Both the position numbers and the translations under genes were made by a program. The notes under the pieces are model-generated. The model had not been told where the DNA came from. It saw only the letters and a program-made list of their open reading frames with translations, and did not search any database. A stretch of DNA of 64,000 nt, from the IMG/VR virus record IMGVR_UViG_3300020172_002590, positions 17,458 to 81,457 of that record; one strand, written 5' to 3'. The DNA is from a virus. Within the stretch, counting starts at the first letter, position 1. Each line of letters begins with the position of its first letter. Below are positions 14,730 through 22,963 of this stretch, piece after piece.

Positions 14730-15006
14730 TAGTTTTTACTACCTTAATAGAAACATCTTTGGCAATAACGCTACGTTGTGCAAGAATTTTACTTCTTTCT
14801 TTTGGAGTTGTGCCTCCCCAAATACCAAAAGCTTCTTCATTTTTTAAAGCATATTCTAGACATTCCGCTCTCACAGAACAAATCTTACAAAAAGCTTTAA
14901 TTTCAGCAGATTGCTTTGCTGAACCTTTTACCCCAGGTTCAGGGTAAAACAATTCTGTATCTTGACCAAAACATGCAGCGTTATTACGCCAAGTTTCATT
15001 ATTCAT
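14710..15006 (-). CDS. whiB-like: WhiB-family Fe-S transcriptional regulator
   Basis: A 98-aa protein with the four WhiB cysteines C12, C40-x2-C43 and C49 (FCKICSVRAECLEYAL) that ligate a [4Fe-4S] cluster, followed by the GIWGGTTPKERSKI turn and basic region. WhiB proteins occur in actinobacteria and their phages, binding the host sigma factor and acting as redox-sensitive transcription regulators; phage copies can repress host whiB genes. Strong evidence for an actinobacterial host. Overlaps the 130-aa gene by 8 bp. Confidence 0.93.
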   Translation of the reverse strand: MNNETWRNNAACFGQDTELFYPEPGVKGSAKQSAEIKAFCKICSVRAECLEYALKNEEAFGIWGGTTPKERSKILAQRSVIAKDVSIKVVKTNDNNKI

Positions 15007-15391
15007 TTATCTCCCAATATGGTAATGATTTTGATTCTTCTCTCATAACAGGCAAAACCTCAGACATAAGAAAAGAGTAATAGTCTTCAATATTAAAACC
15101 ATCAGCGATTAGATTGCTAATGATATTAGAATAGTTAAAACACAAGGCCAGGATTACTCCAAATACATTGTCTTCAACTAAAATATCTTCACTATTTTCT
15201 CCATCTTCATAGCATAAATTAATACACTGCATCATAAATGTCATTCTATCTTCATCAGATGTAAAATCTGTTGTAGACATAATATTTACAATGTTTTCGA
15301 GAATAAAATGTGAATCTGAACCGTCAGTCATACCGTCTGCCATTTCAGTTCTCATTTTTTCAATATGATCAAAGTCTTCTTTCTTAAACAT
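14999..15391 (-). CDS. Hypothetical protein (130 aa)
   Basis: Unrecognised helical acidic protein, methionine-rich. Lies directly upstream of WhiB with an 8-bp overlap, so the two are probably co-translated. Confidence 0.74.
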   Translation of the reverse strand: MFKKEDFDHIEKMRTEMADGMTDGSDSHFILENIVNIMSTTDFTSDEDRMTFMMQCINLCYEDGENSEDILVEDNVFGVILALCFNYSNIISNLIADGFNIEDYYSFLMSEVLPVMREESKSLPYWEINE

Positions 15392-15405
15392 TTAAAACTT
15401 TCTAC

Positions 15406-15837
15406 TCAGAACAATTCGTTAATTGCTTCAGCAAGTGAACCTGTAGCATTATTGAAATCATATACCTTTTCATCAGCATCATCAAATTTAATAACGCTAC
15501 CAAAGATATTCTTATTTGCAATGTTAACAGCAATAGCAAGAGCAACTCTACGCCTATCTGGATGCTTACTTGGAGCTCCATCTACTTCTCCATCATCATT
15601 CAAAGGTGCAGCCCAACCTGTTGTTACAACGCTTACATATTCAAATAGCAAATGCTTGTTTTGATTTCCAATCTCTTGAATAAGATCATACACATCTGGA
15701 TTGAAATCAATAAGTACAGACTTAAGTTCTCCTTTTTCATTAGTTGAAATTCCATATGCTTTGGCATCTGTAATCTCAGGGTGAACAGCAGAGATATCAA
15801 AAATCTCATCCAATAGTGTTTCGTTTTTGTCTTTCAT
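15406..15837 (-). CDS. Hypothetical protein (143 aa)
   Basis: Unrecognised alpha/beta protein with SVVTTGWAAPLNDDGEVDG and PDRRRVALAIAVN segments, a pattern also seen in actinobacteriophage hypothetical proteins. Start chosen at MKDKNET, preceded by AAAGGAAAAAA. Confidence 0.75.
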   Translation of the reverse strand: MKDKNETLLDEIFDISAVHPEITDAKAYGISTNEKGELKSVLIDFNPDVYDLIQEIGNQNKHLLFEYVSVVTTGWAAPLNDDGEVDGAPSKHPDRRRVALAIAVNIANKNIFGSVIKFDDADEKVYDFNNATGSLAEAINELF

Positions 15838-15862
15838 TTTTTTTCCTTTGTTATTGTTGTTG

Positions 15863-16450
15863 TTATTTTTTGTTTGAATCGAATAGATACTCTGTATCAA
15901 ATTCGTTTTCGATTAGATCAGCTTGGTATGATTCTTTACATTCGCCATTAATCCAAATGTTCTTTCCACAGAAACCCATTCCTTCTTCTTGATAGTAAAG
16001 ACAGAACAAAAGGTTTGGATAATCCATTGCAATTTTTTCAAATGCTTCAATAGGTGGAGACCAAGCAGTTGAAAAATCAAAATCAATTTCAATACGCCCT
16101 CTTGAAAGCATAGGGGGATTGAAAAACAAATCACTTTCTGGCCATTTAGTTCCCCATTTCTCAATTCGCCATTGATACCAATCAGGATAACCAAATTTTT
16201 CAATATTAGTTTTTTGAGTATCGTTATGCACCATAGGAGCATCACCAATTAACAAATCTGTAGGTGTTGGATAAAGATTTTCCAAAAGACTAACATTAAC
16301 TTCTCCGTGTTGAAATTCTTCAAGAACAACTTCTGTTGTTTCTACTACATTATTGTATTGATCAAGCTTACGAGAAATGATACTAAGAAATTGCATCATA
16401 TCTTTTTCTTCGCCATAAACATATAAATTATTTGAGCACCAATTAGGCAT
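15863..16450 (-). CDS. Api92/YubB-like ferredoxin-fold phage protein
   Basis: A 195-aa protein opening MPNWCSNNLYVYGEEKDM, the signature of the Api92-like (DUF1281, YubB) family of phage and plasmid proteins. WRIEKWGTKWPESDL, and later FDFSTAWSPPIEAFEKIA, fit the same family. A ferredoxin-like fold is known; the function is not. Overlaps the upstream GTG-start gene by 8 bp. Confidence 0.88.
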   Translation of the reverse strand: MPNWCSNNLYVYGEEKDMMQFLSIISRKLDQYNNVVETTEVVLEEFQHGEVNVSLLENLYPTPTDLLIGDAPMVHNDTQKTNIEKFGYPDWYQWRIEKWGTKWPESDLFFNPPMLSRGRIEIDFDFSTAWSPPIEAFEKIAMDYPNLLFCLYYQEEGMGFCGKNIWINGECKESYQADLIENEFDTEYLFDSNKK

Positions 16451-16592
16451 CTTGTTCTACTTTCTTATTGCTGTTTTTATTTGCACATTCATAACAGATA
16501 TTTGTGATATCATCAAGGCAACCCAAAATCCAAGCATCAATGCCTGACCAAACGATATTTTCTTTGGTATCACATTCTTTACATTTACTCAC
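16443..16592 (-). CDS. Small zinc-ribbon protein (49 aa), GTG start
   Basis: CKEC at residues 4-7 and CYEC near residue 33 form a zinc ribbon. It begins with GTG overlapping the end of the 44-aa gene; GAAGAAGATA upstream offers a weak SD. Overlaps the Api92-like gene start. Confidence 0.65.
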   Translation of the reverse strand: MSKCKECDTKENIVWSGIDAWILGCLDDITNICYECANKNSNKKVEQDA

Positions 16593-16719
16593 TATCTTCT
16601 TCTTTCTTGAATAAATCATCCCAAGATGATTTTACATACTTGACATTTCCTTTTTCATCAACATAAGCTGTTAGCACCATTGTTGCACTAAACAGTTCTG
16701 AATTATTTTCATTTTCCAT
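16585..16719 (-). CDS. Small hypothetical protein (44 aa)
   Basis: MENENNSELFSATMVLTAYV, then DEKGNVKYVKSSWDDLF and an acidic tail. Overlaps the 67-aa gene by 11 bp. Unrecognised, but coding pattern and packing support it. Confidence 0.62.
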   Translation of the reverse strand: MENENNSELFSATMVLTAYVDEKGNVKYVKSSWDDLFKKEEDSE

Positions 16720-16912
16720 TATTTTCTTCCTTCATTAATTGATTAATCAGCCATCTTGCTTTTATAAAATTCGGATGTTCTTGATTATGAATAGCAAGAT
16801 TTCTATTCAACCATCCGATATCTTTTTTCCTACGTTCCGGTATTGTCATACCAATAAGAGCATCTTGAAGTAAATCCATCATTTGCTCTTTATCTAATTT
16901 CTCAGGTTCCAT
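16709..16912 (-). CDS. Hypothetical protein (67 aa)
   Basis: Unrecognised helical protein (DLLQDALIGMTIPERRKKDI ...). Starts two bases after the upstream stop. Confidence 0.7.
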   Translation of the reverse strand: MEPEKLDKEQMMDLLQDALIGMTIPERRKKDIGWLNRNLAIHNQEHPNFIKARWLINQLMKEENNGK

Positions 16913-16914
16913 TT

Positions 16915-17604
16915 TTAATCCTCAAATAAATTTAATTGATTAGGGTTATATTGTCTTGTAGGAATTGGCTCAAGATTATTACGTTCAATAAACTCAGTCC
17001 AACCCCCAATGTTTTCTTTGTTCCAATATTTAATGTTATAGACAGCCATTAAAATATCTTCATCTTCTGGATAAAGTCCAGCATCTGGAGATAGCTCCAC
17101 ATTCATATTCATCGCTAATTCGTTATAGATAAAATCAGCCCAATTAGAATCAGAAGTATCAATTAAATCTAAAAGATAACTTGGTAGTTCCTTTATGGAT
17201 TCAATTACACTTTCATATTCTTTGTTAAAGTAATCACCTTCATCAGCAACTGAATACTCCATCAATCTTTCTTGCCATTCCATAGCAGCAATAAAAGCAG
17301 GACTAATATTGCTTTCTGTAACGTCACTTTCTGATAAAAGAATACGACAAACTAAACGATCAATTGAACCTACAACCCAATGCTTATATGTTTCAATTCT
17401 AAAATCACCAGGAAATCTTTCCATTAAATCTTTACTGATAACTTCAAAGTTTGACTTTTCAAGAATACTTTGAGCAGTATCATCAATTCCAGAAAAACCC
17501 CAAGTTTTAAACATATCTTCAGACCCCCAATAACCAAAATCTTCTGGTTTTTTCAAAGCCATAGTCGCAAGTTCTTCAATGCTGTAATGCGAAATATCAA
17601 TCAT
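16915..17604 (-). CDS. Hypothetical protein (229 aa) with QLNLFED tail
   Basis: Unrecognised, helical and acidic. The C-terminal NQLNLFED resembles the short QLxLF peptide by which many bacterial proteins bind the DNA sliding clamp (beta clamp motif). That makes clamp binding a testable guess. Overlaps the upstream gene by 8 bp. Confidence 0.72.
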   Translation of the reverse strand: MIDISHYSIEELATMALKKPEDFGYWGSEDMFKTWGFSGIDDTAQSILEKSNFEVISKDLMERFPGDFRIETYKHWVVGSIDRLVCRILLSESDVTESNISPAFIAAMEWQERLMEYSVADEGDYFNKEYESVIESIKELPSYLLDLIDTSDSNWADFIYNELAMNMNVELSPDAGLYPEDEDILMAVYNIKYWNKENIGGWTEFIERNNLEPIPTRQYNPNQLNLFED

Positions 17605-17923
17605 TTTGTTTTTCCAATTCTTTCAATGCTTCTTCATCCCAATTTGAAGGAATAGACTTATCAATTACATAAACATATTCGTCAGCAATAGGATCATCCA
17701 TATCCCAATACATACAAACTTCGCCATATGAACCAAATTCGTGACTAAACCACTTAACTTTAAATCTAATTCCTTTTTCTTCTGCTTCAGGAAAACTTCT
17801 ATTTAACTGATCAATAAAAGCATCCATTTCTTTTTTAGCAAGTTCGCGGTAATTATAAGTACCAACTTGAGCACAATCTTCATCATAAGGCGTTGAGCCA
17901 ATTTCAATATATTCAATATTCAT
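17597..17923 (-). CDS. Hypothetical protein (108 aa)
   Basis: Unrecognised. Opens MNIEYIEIGSTPYDEDCAQV and later has FKVKWFSHEFGSYGEVCMYW, typical of a small alpha/beta phage protein. Start set by the adjacent upstream stop. Confidence 0.74.
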   Translation of the reverse strand: MNIEYIEIGSTPYDEDCAQVGTYNYRELAKKEMDAFIDQLNRSFPEAEEKGIRFKVKWFSHEFGSYGEVCMYWDMDDPIADEYVYVIDKSIPSNWDEEALKELEKQND

Positions 17924-17924
17924 T

Positions 17925-18158
17925 TTAAATACCTTTCTTCTTAAACATTTTTTTGATTTTGTAATTACGATAATAACGCTTATAATAAGCTGACCATTTA
18001 TTATCAAGCTTTTCTACAACGCTTGTGTAGTCTTTAATATAAAGATCATTTTCACGAAAAGCGCGATCTTCAAGATAATCAAGAGCTTCAATAATTAACT
18101 CAAGTTCAGGTTTAGTAAAAGAAACTTTAATACTTCTCACTTTACATATACCTTTCAT
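17925..18158 (-). CDS. Hypothetical protein (77 aa)
   Basis: Helical (KPELELIIEALDYLEDRAF) with a very basic C terminus (AYYKRYYRNYKIKKMFKKKG), which could bind nucleic acid. Overlaps the 37-aa gene; an internal GTG six codons in is an alternative start. Confidence 0.7.
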   Translation of the reverse strand: MKGICKVRSIKVSFTKPELELIIEALDYLEDRAFRENDLYIKDYTSVVEKLDNKWSAYYKRYYRNYKIKKMFKKKGI

Positions 18159-18255
18159 TGTAAGCTTTTACTACTTCTTGTTCCATACACTGAGTACAGA
18201 CTGAATCATCAGGCAATTCTTCATAAACAGCTTCACAGTTTTTACAAATATACAT
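18142..18255 (-). CDS. Small zinc-ribbon protein (37 aa)
   Basis: MYICKNCEAVYEELPDDSVC then TQC: CxxC...CxxC ribbon followed by a short helix. SD GAGGTAGCA precedes ATG. Confidence 0.68.
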   Translation of the reverse strand: MYICKNCEAVYEELPDDSVCTQCMEQEVVKAYNERYM

Positions 18256-18263
18256 TGCTACCT

Positions 18264-18569
18264 CTATTCGTATTTTGTTTCAATACAATGAACACAAGGC
18301 TGACCTTGTTCCATTTCTTCACATTCACACTCATCTTCATCAATAGTAAGAAACATTTCTTCCCAACAATTTGGATGAGTTCCTGAAATCATAACTTCTC
18401 GAATTTCTTTTGGCAAAAAAGGAAAGACATCTTGAATGTATTCATTATTCAGAATCAGTCTTTGATATTCATCAAAAGACAAACAAAATTCACTTTCTTC
18501 TCCGCAATGAAAACACTTTCTGGTAAAACCATAAGCATTTTCATTAATCATATAAATATTTGCTCTCAT
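18264..18569 (-). CDS. Zinc-ribbon hypothetical protein (101 aa)
   Basis: CFHCGEESEFC near residue 19 and a C-terminal CECEEMEQGQPCVHC make six to seven cysteines and probably two metal sites. Function unknown. One base separates it from the upstream stop. Confidence 0.73.
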   Translation of the reverse strand: MRANIYMINENAYGFTRKCFHCGEESEFCLSFDEYQRLILNNEYIQDVFPFLPKEIREVMISGTHPNCWEEMFLTIDEDECECEEMEQGQPCVHCIETKYE

Positions 18570-18570
18570 T

Positions 18571-18855
18571 TTAATTGTTCCTTTCAGGATAAATAGTTAA
18601 TAATGCTTGATACCTTTTTACAAAAGTTGGATTTTCCCAAGCCAAAGAACCATATTTTGCGCTAGGCAAATCTGGAAGTTCTTCGCGATTAATATGGATT
18701 GACATTCCATTAATAAAAATGGAAAGCCTATAACCAAGATAAGAAGCAAAGTCTTCTAAAGCTTCTTCAATTGTTTGGAAATATTTAATTTCTCCATATT
18801 GATTTCGAGTTGAATAATTAGTTTCTTCTTGAAACATCATTTCATCATCATTCAT
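18571..18855 (-). CDS. Hypothetical protein (94 aa)
   Basis: Unrecognised; centre reads FQTIEEALEDFASYLGYRLS. Start chosen at the ATG overlapping the upstream gene's end by 8 bp; longer versions overlap more. Confidence 0.7.
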   Translation of the reverse strand: MNDDEMMFQEETNYSTRNQYGEIKYFQTIEEALEDFASYLGYRLSIFINGMSIHINREELPDLPSAKYGSLAWENPTFVKRYQALLTIYPERNN

Positions 18856-19105
18856 TTTCATCTTCCATTTCATAATCACTGTTTACATCTTCATTGACCA
18901 TAACGATTCTTTCTTTCATTTTTTCTTGAATGCAATCATCACAAATCCAAATTTTCATATGAGATAAGTCAAAAATAGAACCATAAGAACCATAAATGTC
19001 AATTTCAATGGCACCTTCAACTAATACAAAATCAGTTTTTATGTTGTTAGTTTGCATATAACTAATTTGTTTTCCACAAGAAAAACAAGGACAGGGTGTA
19101 TACAT
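18848..19105 (-). CDS. Zinc-ribbon hypothetical protein (85 aa)
   Basis: CPCFSC at residues 5-10 and CDDC near residue 54 give a zinc ribbon with a beta-rich insert; acidic C-terminal tail. TAATG overlap with the upstream gene. Confidence 0.74.
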   Translation of the reverse strand: MYTPCPCFSCGKQISYMQTNNIKTDFVLVEGAIEIDIYGSYGSIFDLSHMKIWICDDCIQEKMKERIVMVNEDVNSDYEMEDENE

Positions 19106-19440
19106 TATCTCATCTCCAAAAATTGAGGGTATTTCTTATAAAACAAAAATGTTTTGATCTGGTAATTAACCATTTGATGAACATAGTTAGATGCAAGATG
19201 AATTCTTAACTCATCTCCCATCTCGGTTTTACTACCAAGATTTTTCATAACTTGATCTTTAACTCTTGAATGGAAAAAACATTCGCGTCCTTTCTTAATT
19301 TCAAAAGTATTGATCACTTTAACTATCTCTCTACCAATTTTTTTATTAGTAGCAACATCATCAGTGCCATAATCAGCATTGATAAATATTTTTTTCTCTA
19401 CGTCATTTATAGAAAAGCTAACCATTTCTTCAGTCTTCAT
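19105..19440 (-). CDS. Hypothetical protein (111 aa)
   Basis: Unrecognised. Starts MKTEEMVSFSINDVEKKIFI after AGGAGTGAAAAAA. Beta N terminus, helical C terminus. Confidence 0.72.
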   Translation of the reverse strand: MKTEEMVSFSINDVEKKIFINADYGTDDVATNKKIGREIVKVINTFEIKKGRECFFHSRVKDQVMKNLGSKTEMGDELRIHLASNYVHQMVNYQIKTFLFYKKYPQFLEMR

Positions 19441-19469
19441 TTTTTTCACTCCTATATTCGTAAATACAT

Positions 19470-19541
19470 TCAATAACGGCTACATAACCGAAACAAATAA
19501 AAGGTGTCATTGCGACACCAAATATCAACCAATCAATCATT
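19470..19541 (-). CDS. Possible 23-aa membrane peptide
   Basis: MIDWLIFGVAMTPFYLFRLC then SRY. ATG overlaps the end of the 61-aa gene. It partly fills the only gap in this stretch; may be chance. Confidence 0.28.
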
Positions 19542-19718
19542 TTGCAAATCCTTTCCAGATTCAACATTTTTTGTTTTTTGCATTCCGCAACCTTTTGGGC
19601 AATCAGTAAGCTGCCCCTTTTTCAATTGGAAAAACCTCATTGGTAATCCAGTTTCTATCTTATGTTCACAGAATAAAACTTGAATTGCTTCAAATCTACC
19701 CGGAATGTTTTTATTCAT
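19533..19718 (-). CDS. Cysteine-containing hypothetical protein (61 aa)
   Basis: MNKNIPGRFEAIQVLFCEHK ... DCPKGCGMQK: possible zinc site formed by CEH and CPKGC. Its ATG overlaps the stop of the upstream zinc-ribbon gene. Confidence 0.68.
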   Translation of the reverse strand: MNKNIPGRFEAIQVLFCEHKIETGLPMRFFQLKKGQLTDCPKGCGMQKTKNVESGKDLQND

Positions 19719-19953
19719 TTTGATCTCCATATCCATCAATAATGTCTGCTCTTGTATTTAGACTTTTAAGTTCATCTTTCCGAACCCAAAAGTAATTGCA
19801 TTTATGTAGTAAAGCCGGGGTATAAACCTTACGAAATTCTCTTTCTCTTTCGTCAAGTCCCATACGATTACATTTTTCTTCTAAACAATAATCGTAACCA
19901 GCTTCAAATCTTTCTTCAATAAATTCTTGTTCACAAAATTTACAAATTGCCAT
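19711..19953 (-). CDS. Zinc-finger hypothetical protein (80 aa)
   Basis: CKFC at residues 4-7, YCLEEKC near residue 22 and a HKC later. The N-terminal part resembles short zinc fingers found in phage regulators and nuclease-associated proteins. SD AGAAAGAAACAATCG precedes ATG. Confidence 0.74.
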   Translation of the reverse strand: MAICKFCEQEFIEERFEAGYDYCLEEKCNRMGLDEREREFRKVYTPALLHKCNYFWVRKDELKSLNTRADIIDGYGDQNE

Positions 19954-20101
19954 CGATTGTTTCTTTCTGTTTTTTTGCTATGTCAAATAACACATTTATC
20001 AACTTTTTCATTTCATCATTTTTCTTTTGAAGAAGCTTAATTCTTTTTTCTAAGTCTTCTATCATCATTTTAAAAATGACTTCATCTGTATTTGTATTCA
20101 T
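19940..20101 (-). CDS. Small coiled-coil protein (53 aa)
   Basis: FKMMIEDLEKRIKLLQKKND then EMKKLINVLFDIAKKQKETI: continuous heptad-like coiled coil. ATG directly follows the TAA of the upstream gene (TAAATG) and the 3' end overlaps the zinc-finger gene by 14 bp. Confidence 0.68.
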   Translation of the reverse strand: MNTNTDEVIFKMMIEDLEKRIKLLQKKNDEMKKLINVLFDIAKKQKETIDGNL

Positions 20102-20371
20102 TTATATACCTTCAATAATTAAAGTAATTTTTTTCTTATCTTTTGACCAACGATGATGTACTTCTATGTTGTTATACAAACAAGATTTTTTAACAGCTTT
20201 AAGAATTAATTTTCTATCTTCTTCTTTTGTTCCGTCAATTTCAATGTCAATCTTTTCTCCAACTCGCATAGTTGAAATCTTTTTATGAAACATTTTTTCA
20301 AGTTCTGTTACAAACTTTAGACCAACTTTTTTGTGGTTATAAGCTTCAACTTTGTTTACTTTTTCTATCAT
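20102..20371 (-). CDS. Hypothetical basic alpha/beta protein (89 aa)
   Basis: Unrecognised. Basic, with VGEKIDIEIDGTKEEDRKLI and a beta-strand end (KKKITLIIEGI). Start at MIEKVNKVEAY after AAAGAAAGAATAAAA. Confidence 0.72.
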   Translation of the reverse strand: MIEKVNKVEAYNHKKVGLKFVTELEKMFHKKISTMRVGEKIDIEIDGTKEEDRKLILKAVKKSCLYNNIEVHHRWSKDKKKITLIIEGI

Positions 20372-20405
20372 TTTTATTCTTTCTTTTTTGTGCCTACTCA
20401 ATGAA

Positions 20406-20433
20406 AAATGGGATAGTAAACACTATCCCATTT
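20406..20433 (-). terminator. Rho-independent terminator
   Basis: AAATGGGATAG / CTATCCCATTT, 6-nt loop, followed on the minus strand by further T (ATTTTTCATT). Follows the 133-aa gene and may separate it from the downstream run; no new promoter is obvious, so it may be partial (attenuation). Confidence 0.75.
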
Positions 20434-20470
20434 CCCATCTTTTTCTTATCTTTATGACGTAAGTAATTAC

Positions 20471-20872
20471 TTACTCAGAATCAATTGCTGTATACAGTTC
20501 TTCAACATTTTGATAATGAGGAAGAATAACAATTTCACAATCACCATAATCAAGTTGACGAATTGTGTAATTATCTTGCGTAATCAAAACTTGAAGCATT
20601 TCTAATTGGTAAATGCGTAACTCATCTCTATGTTCTTTACTCAATCTTGCAGCATAATCATAATGCTCAATATTGATCAAACGCAAATTCTTAATACTTT
20701 TACGAATTTCCATTCGAGCAAAAATCATAAGTATTTCTGAACCAGCATCATTACCCCAATAAGTTCTATCTTCCAAAGGAGTATCAAAAATAGAAGGTGT
20801 TTTTTCTACTTTTTCTCCACCAAAACCTCTTGATGGAACAATTTCACTTTCGTCAATAAATTCAAATTCCAT
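20471..20872 (-). CDS. Hypothetical protein (133 aa)
   Basis: Unrecognised. ATG (MEFEFIDESEIVP) overlaps the upstream stop as TAATG. Helical middle (RMEIRKSIKNLRLINIEHYD) and beta end. Confidence 0.73.
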   Translation of the reverse strand: MEFEFIDESEIVPSRGFGGEKVEKTPSIFDTPLEDRTYWGNDAGSEILMIFARMEIRKSIKNLRLINIEHYDYAARLSKEHRDELRIYQLEMLQVLITQDNYTIRQLDYGDCEIVILPHYQNVEELYTAIDSE

Positions 20873-21240
20873 TACTTCATCCAATCTTTGTTGTAACCAT
20901 TAATTTCTGAATAATCTCTACCATCAACAATCAGCTTATCGCCATTTTTTGAATAGTAGTAAAACAAACCATTTTCAAATTCAATATTCATTTCTTGTTT
21001 GAGTTTCTGAATAGCAATCAAAACACTACTCTTTAATCCTTCATCAATTATTGAATCAATAAAACACATTGTTCTAATCTGTGTATCAAGATTTTTCGTA
21101 AGAATTCTTACAATATCAAATCTTGCTACATTCATTTTGTCATTATGAACAATTACTTTTTCATTTGCCAAAATACGAAGCTTTTGCTCAAACTCATTCG
21201 CACGATTTTTCCAATACTGAATGTCATCATTATTGCTCAT
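20872..21240 (-). CDS. Hypothetical protein (122 aa)
   Basis: N-terminal coiled-coil-like helix (DIQYWKNRANEFEQKLRILA), then a small alpha/beta domain ending in LFYYYSKNGDKLIVDGRDY. Unrecognised. ATG lies within the end of the upstream gene. Confidence 0.74.
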   Translation of the reverse strand: MSNNDDIQYWKNRANEFEQKLRILANEKVIVHNDKMNVARFDIVRILTKNLDTQIRTMCFIDSIIDEGLKSSVLIAIQKLKQEMNIEFENGLFYYYSKNGDKLIVDGRDYSEINGYNKDWMK

Positions 21241-21751
21241 TTTGTTCTTCCTTTTTATTGTTGAAATATTCATTGACGCTAAGATTAGCACGTTCTAAAA
21301 TCTCGTCAATAGTCAAACCGTTAGGGTTAGTCTTACCTTTAGGTAAAACAAATTCTTCAGGAAAAGCACCAGCAGAAGTTACAGTTGATGTAATATCAAT
21401 ACTTTCATCATTACTTACTTTTGCAGCAGTATGTATTTGTCCACTTGTAAGTGAACGCATACCTGAACGCCTAACTCGCATTTGACGATTACGCAATACC
21501 TTATCTGTACCGTCAGGATAAACAATAGCAGGTCTATTTTCTAACTTGCGGCGATAGTTATTCATAAAACGCATAGCAGAACCTGAATCAATTTTTCTAC
21601 CTGTATCTGTTACAAATACATATCTAACAGCCATATTTTCTGTAATCTTGATGTAATCCACAATCTTACCGAAATCTTTTACGCCATTAGATAATTGAGT
21701 GCCAAGCATAGCGATAACCTTATCTTGATACTCATCTAATTCTGAACCCAT
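21230..21751 (-). CDS. Hypothetical protein (173 aa), first gene of the small-gene run
   Basis: Unrecognised. Basic middle (MRFMNNYRRKLENRP, RQMRVRRSGMRSLTSG) suggests nucleic-acid contact; the end is helical. It is the first gene downstream of the 392-bp regulatory gap, so it probably heads the long leftward operon. Confidence 0.74.
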   Translation of the reverse strand: MGSELDEYQDKVIAMLGTQLSNGVKDFGKIVDYIKITENMAVRYVFVTDTGRKIDSGSAMRFMNNYRRKLENRPAIVYPDGTDKVLRNRQMRVRRSGMRSLTSGQIHTAAKVSNDESIDITSTVTSAGAFPEEFVLPKGKTNPNGLTIDEILERANLSVNEYFNNKKEEQNEQ

Positions 21752-22143
21752 AAGTGAACCTCACTAATAATGTAATAAAATAACACGTACAAATCCTAAC
21801 CTATTTGTACGTCTATTTGTGCCATAAAGATAGTCTATCAGTTGGGAATTAGATTCACACGCTAGAAATTAGATTTCTTTTATATTTCTTTTAGGTGAGA
21901 AAATGACGCGATCAATAGATCGGGATTGTATGTCGAGCAGCTTATTTATAATATTTTTAATTACATTAGCCAGGATCTAAAAAATCAGCTTATTGACGAT
22001 CTATATTGCCCGTGTAATTTTAGGCTATTTTCTCACCTAATTCACACCCTGCAATATTTTAGCAAATAATGCAAAAATTTTAATATATTTTTTTGGGCCT
22101 ACTACATTATTCTTATAAAACCCAAAAAAGTAAACACTTTGAC
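21752..22143. promoter_or_regulatory. 392-bp regulatory gap with nested inverted repeats
   Basis: No convincing gene. ACGTACAAAT / ATTTGTACGT (21785-21812) is a perfect 10-bp inverted repeat around 8 bp, immediately upstream of the small-gene operon and operator-like. TTAGGTGAGAAAAT (21891-21904) and its exact complement (22027-22040) form a 14-bp inverted repeat 122 bp apart. GAAATTAGATTTC (21865-21877) is the exact reverse complement of 375-387 in the left-end leader. A short plus-strand frame (26 codons from 21902) follows GGTGAG. Confidence 0.6.
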
Positions 22144-22956
22144 TTATTCTGCTGGCTTAGCATTATCTATAAGGAACTGCATAAGAGTTCCTGTGTATTT
22201 CATTCTACCTAGATGCGTAAGTTCAATAGTTGGGTCTGTCCAAATATCGCCATTCATCTTTTGCCAATAGCGACAGAAACCGTAATCCTCAGATAAGAAT
22301 CTATTATCTTCGTCTACATAAGAATTAAATAATGCATAAGAATAGTTTCTTTCCTCTTCATTAAGCAGCCCGGTATCATCATCATATTTTAATTCCGGAT
22401 ACTGAGCAAACATTTTCTCAAATGCGCTACGCTTAATCATCATAAAACCAGTGCCAGCATCATGAACAGAAATTGCACCATTTTCTACAACAATTTGATC
22501 ACTACCAAAACGAACTGGATTTACAACAAATCTTGTACTCAATGATAAAAGCCTATCTGGATCCACACCTTTTTCTACTGCTTTAGAAATTTTTTCCCAA
22601 TTTATATCCTTTATGGGATAAGCACCAGTTACAATTTCTTTATCGTGCCATAACATCTTCAAAATATCATCAGGGTTAAAACCTAAATCAACATCAATAA
22701 ATACCAAATGAGTAAACTCAGGATTAGCCATAAACTTAGCTACAAGTTGATTTCTAGCTCTTGAAATAAGAGAATCAGATAATGTACTAATAGAAAATTT
22801 TAATCCAATGTCTTTAAACCCAATTGCTGTCTTTATGAAGGACATAAAAAATGGTTCCGTAATTTGTTGATCATAACAAGGCAAAGCAAAAAATGGATGC
22901 CAACCTTTTATTTGATCAGAAGTAATTTCAATTTCTTGTTCTTGTGTTTGAATCAT
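22144..22956 (-). CDS. GT-A fold glycosyltransferase
   Basis: A 270-aa protein. SLISRARNQLVAKFMANPEF leads into HLVFIDVDLGFNPDDILKML, with the DxD metal/nucleotide-sugar motif, then IVTGAYPIKD and DAGTGFMMIKRSAFEKM, and near the end FLSEDYGFCRYWQKMNGDIW. These features fit a family-2-like glycosyltransferase. It transfers a sugar from a nucleotide donor; the acceptor is unknown (virion protein, modified DNA base or host glycan). No SD; a -10 element lies 7 nt before the ATG, suggesting a leaderless mRNA. It sits alone between a terminator and the regulatory gap. Confidence 0.8.
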   Translation of the reverse strand: MIQTQEQEIEITSDQIKGWHPFFALPCYDQQITEPFFMSFIKTAIGFKDIGLKFSISTLSDSLISRARNQLVAKFMANPEFTHLVFIDVDLGFNPDDILKMLWHDKEIVTGAYPIKDINWEKISKAVEKGVDPDRLLSLSTRFVVNPVRFGSDQIVVENGAISVHDAGTGFMMIKRSAFEKMFAQYPELKYDDDTGLLNEEERNYSYALFNSYVDEDNRFLSEDYGFCRYWQKMNGDIWTDPTIELTHLGRMKYTGTLMQFLIDNAKPAE

Positions 22957-22963
22957 AAACAAA

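Noticed and set aside
19430-19541. 36-aa membrane peptide in the 19.5-kb gap
   Set aside because: On base-by-base checking a run of five A breaks the frame; only a doubtful 23-aa version remains.
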